Below the pieces are notes generated by a model. It worked only from the letters and a program-made list of their open reading frames with translations, did no database searches and had not been told where the DNA came from. Both the position numbers and the translations under genes were made by a program. A stretch of DNA of 5,735 nt from an uncultured Clostridium sp. (GTDB lineage: Bacteria; Bacillota; Clostridia; Clostridiales; Clostridiaceae), in assembly GCA_934777095.1 (NCBI GenBank), contig CAKVNP010000159.1, forward strand, positions 1 through 5,735. Reading direction: 5' to 3'. Below are positions 5,579 to 5,735 of this stretch, piece by piece. Position 1 is the stretch's first letter; each line of letters opens with the position of its first letter.

Positions 5579-5735
5579 ATGTATAGCAATTTAGAAGGAT
5601 TAAAAAGCTTGGAGGTTTTTTTGGGGGTTAAGGAAGAAACCTTAAAAAATCTTCTGCAGCAGGGTGAAATAAGGAAGTATAGGTCAGGAGAAACCGTTTT
5701 TTTAGATAAAGAAGAAGTAACAGATATATATATTG
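5579..5735 (+). CDS. Crp/Fnr-family transcriptional regulator (3' truncated by window)
   Basis: Only the first 52 residues are in the window. They start MYSNLEGLKSLEVFLGV, followed by a short helix (KEETLKNLLQQGEI) and the block RKYRSGETVFLDKEEVTDIYI. The K-Y-x-x-G-E-x-V-F pattern, followed by a short turn and a hydrophobic strand, is the usual opening of the cyclic-nucleotide-binding-like sensor domain of Crp/Fnr proteins. The C-terminal helix-turn-helix would lie outside the window, so ligand and targets cannot be judged. No cysteine appears in the visible part, so an N-terminal Fnr-type iron-sulphur cluster is not supported so far. It has its own promoter after the pncB terminator and is probably not part of the upstream operon. 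Confidence 0.75.
   Translation, partial: MYSNLEGLKSLEVFLGVKEETLKNLLQQGEIRKYRSGETVFLDKEEVTDIYI

Noticed and set aside
1..5735. CRISPR array, transposon, tRNA or prophage attachment site.
   Set aside because: No spaced direct repeats, transposase-like frame, terminal inverted repeats or cloverleaf sequence were seen on either strand.

Overview
The window is AT-rich (roughly one third G+C by eye). It has strong purine-rich ribosome binding sites, many AGA/ATA/TTA codons and compact same-strand genes. This points to a low-GC Firmicute, most likely a Clostridium-like bacterium. That assignment rests on composition and protein style only; no rRNA or tRNA gene is present to confirm it.

Layout, all on the + strand: (1) positions 1-720, the 3' part of a Nudix/winged-helix protein of the NrtR type, cut by the window start; (2) 745-1785, a J-domain protein fused to a degenerate protein-kinase fold, whose start appears to be a non-canonical ATT; (3) 1789-2712, a von Willebrand A (VWA)-like protein with a recognisable metal-binding (MIDAS) motif; (4) 2731-3924, a divergent adenylosuccinate-synthetase (PurA) paralogue; (5) 3984-5444, a full-length nicotinate phosphoribosyltransferase (pncB); (6) a rho-independent terminator at 5457-5493; (7) an extended -10 promoter; (8) from 5579 to the window end, the N-terminus of a Crp/Fnr-family regulator, a separate transcription unit. 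Gaps between genes 1 to 5 are 24, 3, 18 and 59 bases and no terminator is visible between them, so they look like one operon.

The outer genes belong to NAD salvage. NrtR-type proteins sense ADP-ribose or related NAD metabolites and classically control NAD biosynthesis genes, and PncB makes nicotinate mononucleotide from nicotinate. Between them lie three genes that do not belong to any standard NAD pathway: a J-domain/pseudokinase protein, a VWA protein and a PurA-like ligase with altered substrate-binding positions. The simplest reading is an accessory module tied to NAD status. In it the PurA-like enzyme would make or modify a nucleotide, and the J/pseudokinase and VWA proteins would act as an assembly or regulatory pair, possibly recruiting Hsp70. 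That functional link is inference from gene order.

Two translation features stand out: the probable ATT start of the J-domain gene, and a hairpin in the pncB leader that would bring a near-perfect but distant Shine-Dalgarno sequence to working distance from the start codon.
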